Source of the DNA: Methylovulum sp.
GTDB lineage: Bacteria; Pseudomonadota; Gammaproteobacteria; Methylococcales; Methylomonadaceae
Direction: 5' to 3'
DNA: 14,321 nucleotides
Assembly: GCA_016919605.1 (NCBI GenBank)
Contig: JACXTQ010000320.1
Span: forward strand, 1 to 14,321
A model generated the notes under the pieces. The model was given only the letters and a program-made list of their open reading frames with translations, was not told the DNA's origin and did not search any database. How positions within the stretch are numbered: the stretch's first letter is position 1; each line of letters begins with the position of its first letter. Below, piece by piece: positions 14,305 through 14,321 of this stretch. A program made the position numbers and the translations under genes.

Positions 14305-14321
14305 TAAACGTTAACTGAAAA

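Noticed and set aside
1..14321. CRISPR array, insertion sequence, integrase, attachment site or tRNA
   Set aside because: No regular repeats, transposase or integrase motifs, flanking target duplications or cloverleaf sequences were seen by eye in this window.

Overview
The window is chromosomal DNA from a gammaproteobacterium. The RNase R, RlmB and CcmC proteins read closely like their E. coli counterparts, and the housekeeping genes have moderate GC (about 50%). The overall flavour resembles the methanotrophic Methylococcales, but that is an impression without a marker gene to prove it. Almost everything lies on the + strand; one secreted-protein gene is on the - strand.

Layout. (1) Positions 1-382: an upstream region with no convincing gene, holding one perfect small hairpin and a possible -10 box. 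(2) rnr (RNase R) and rlmB (23S rRNA Gm2251 methyltransferase), normally adjacent in gammaproteobacteria, are separated here by a 102-residue orphan and by a 571-residue AIPR-family protein (abortive-infection type) with a nuclease-like N-terminus. (3) rlmB overlaps ccmA by the ATGA quartet, and ccmA overlaps ccmB, so rRNA methylation and the CcmAB part of cytochrome c maturation form one coupled unit. It ends at a hairpin after ccmB. (4) Positions 6908-8955 interrupt the ccm cluster with a convergent gene for an exported four-cysteine protein and a gene for a soluble protein carrying a complete E...ExxH...E...ExxH diiron ligand set. A strong intrinsic terminator follows. (5) ccmC, ccmD and ccmE start a second ccm unit. 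(6) A two-gene cassette, a DUF3696-type AAA/ABC-like ATPase followed 3 nt later by a PIN-domain nuclease, sits between ccmE and ccmF. (7) ccmF is complete and ends 17 nt before the window edge; ccmG/H/I would be expected beyond it.

How the genes work together. CcmA-F form System I cytochrome c biogenesis: CcmC loads heme on CcmE His124 with CcmD, CcmAB use ATP to release holo-CcmE, and CcmF is the heme lyase core. Two housekeeping operons have each received a defence-like insertion in the same orientation and without a visible terminator: AIPR in rnr-rlmB, and ATPase+PIN in ccmE-ccmF. These genes are therefore probably co-expressed with essential or respiratory genes.

The best candidate for an undescribed system is the ATPase-PIN pair at 10474-12300. 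Its architecture recalls ATPase-plus-nuclease defence systems such as Septu and PARIS, but with a PIN RNase as the predicted effector. This is inference from motifs and context; no homology search was possible.
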